Positions 63,838 to 64,000 of a stretch of DNA of 64,000 bases are shown one piece after another; position 1 is the first letter of the stretch, and each line of letters begins with the position of its first letter. The stretch is from Actinomycetes bacterium (lineage in GTDB: Bacteria; Actinomycetota; Acidimicrobiia; Acidimicrobiales; RAAP-2). A program made the translations under genes and the position numbers. The notes under the pieces are model-generated. The model made no database searches. It was not told where the DNA came from and worked only from the letters and a program-made list of their open reading frames with translations. The stretch is from the NCBI GenBank assembly GCA_021823525.1, contig JAKANY010000002.1, positions 103,700-167,699 of the forward strand, written 5' to 3'.

Positions 63838-64000
63838 GCCCCGGTGTCGCGAAACCGCGCGTCGCGGTGAGCGGGGGTGAGCTGGATCCATCCCAGCGAC
63901 TTGTCGGCACCGAGTCCCAGGGCGTAGCCCGGCCGTCCGGTGGCCACCTCGGCGACCGTCAGCCGCTCGCGCTCGACCCAGCTGGTCGAGACCGACGAGG
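63786..64000 (-). CDS. 3' part of a hypothetical protein running off the window
   Basis: Open minus frame SSVSTSWVERERLTVAEVATGRPGYALGLGADKSLGWIQLTPAHRDARFRDTGAQRRS...*; overlaps the relaxase-like 3' end convergently. Confidence 0.4.
   Translation of the reverse strand, partial: SSVSTSWVERERLTVAEVATGRPGYALGLGADKSLGWIQLTPAHRDARFRDTGAQRRSRARDDERAVRAR

Overview
High-GC chromosomal window with actinobacterial-type gene content (possibly Acidimicrobiia-like; lineage is inference). It is densely coding, with about 50 genes, mostly housekeeping or metabolic: leuB(partial)/ilvE, acyl-CoA dehydrogenases, tryptophanase, NlpC/P60, CitE-like lyase, NiCoT transporter, mutY, a split SUF Fe-S system with two sufC genes, lpdA-E2-lipoate module, metH/cobalamin adenosyltransferase, methylmalonyl-CoA mutase large subunit, biotin carboxylase/BirA, secA-prfB-ftsEX, dxs, moaC, pafBC, and a short TrwC-like relaxase-domain protein. 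I recognised no CRISPR array, rRNA, tRNA or IS element. The most interesting signals are: (1) an apparently independent structured ncRNA (~250 nt) upstream of secA, with a 10-bp 5'/3' closing helix, a 14-bp perfect hairpin, a cUUCGg hairpin and a -10 box placed just before its 5' end; (2) a window-wide pattern of TANNNT boxes 6-7 nt before start codons, indicating widespread leaderless transcripts and correcting several starts; (3) a single-ORF LipB-LipA fusion in an lpdA-E2-lipBA cluster whose E2 has lost the canonical DHRxxDG motif; (4) two divergent sufC paralogues and a 14-bp palindrome over the sufB promoter; (5) a stand-alone TrwC-type relaxase domain next to pafBC; (6) an SD-sequestering hairpin at the predicted 5' end of a transcript leading into a twice-frameshifted methyltransferase.
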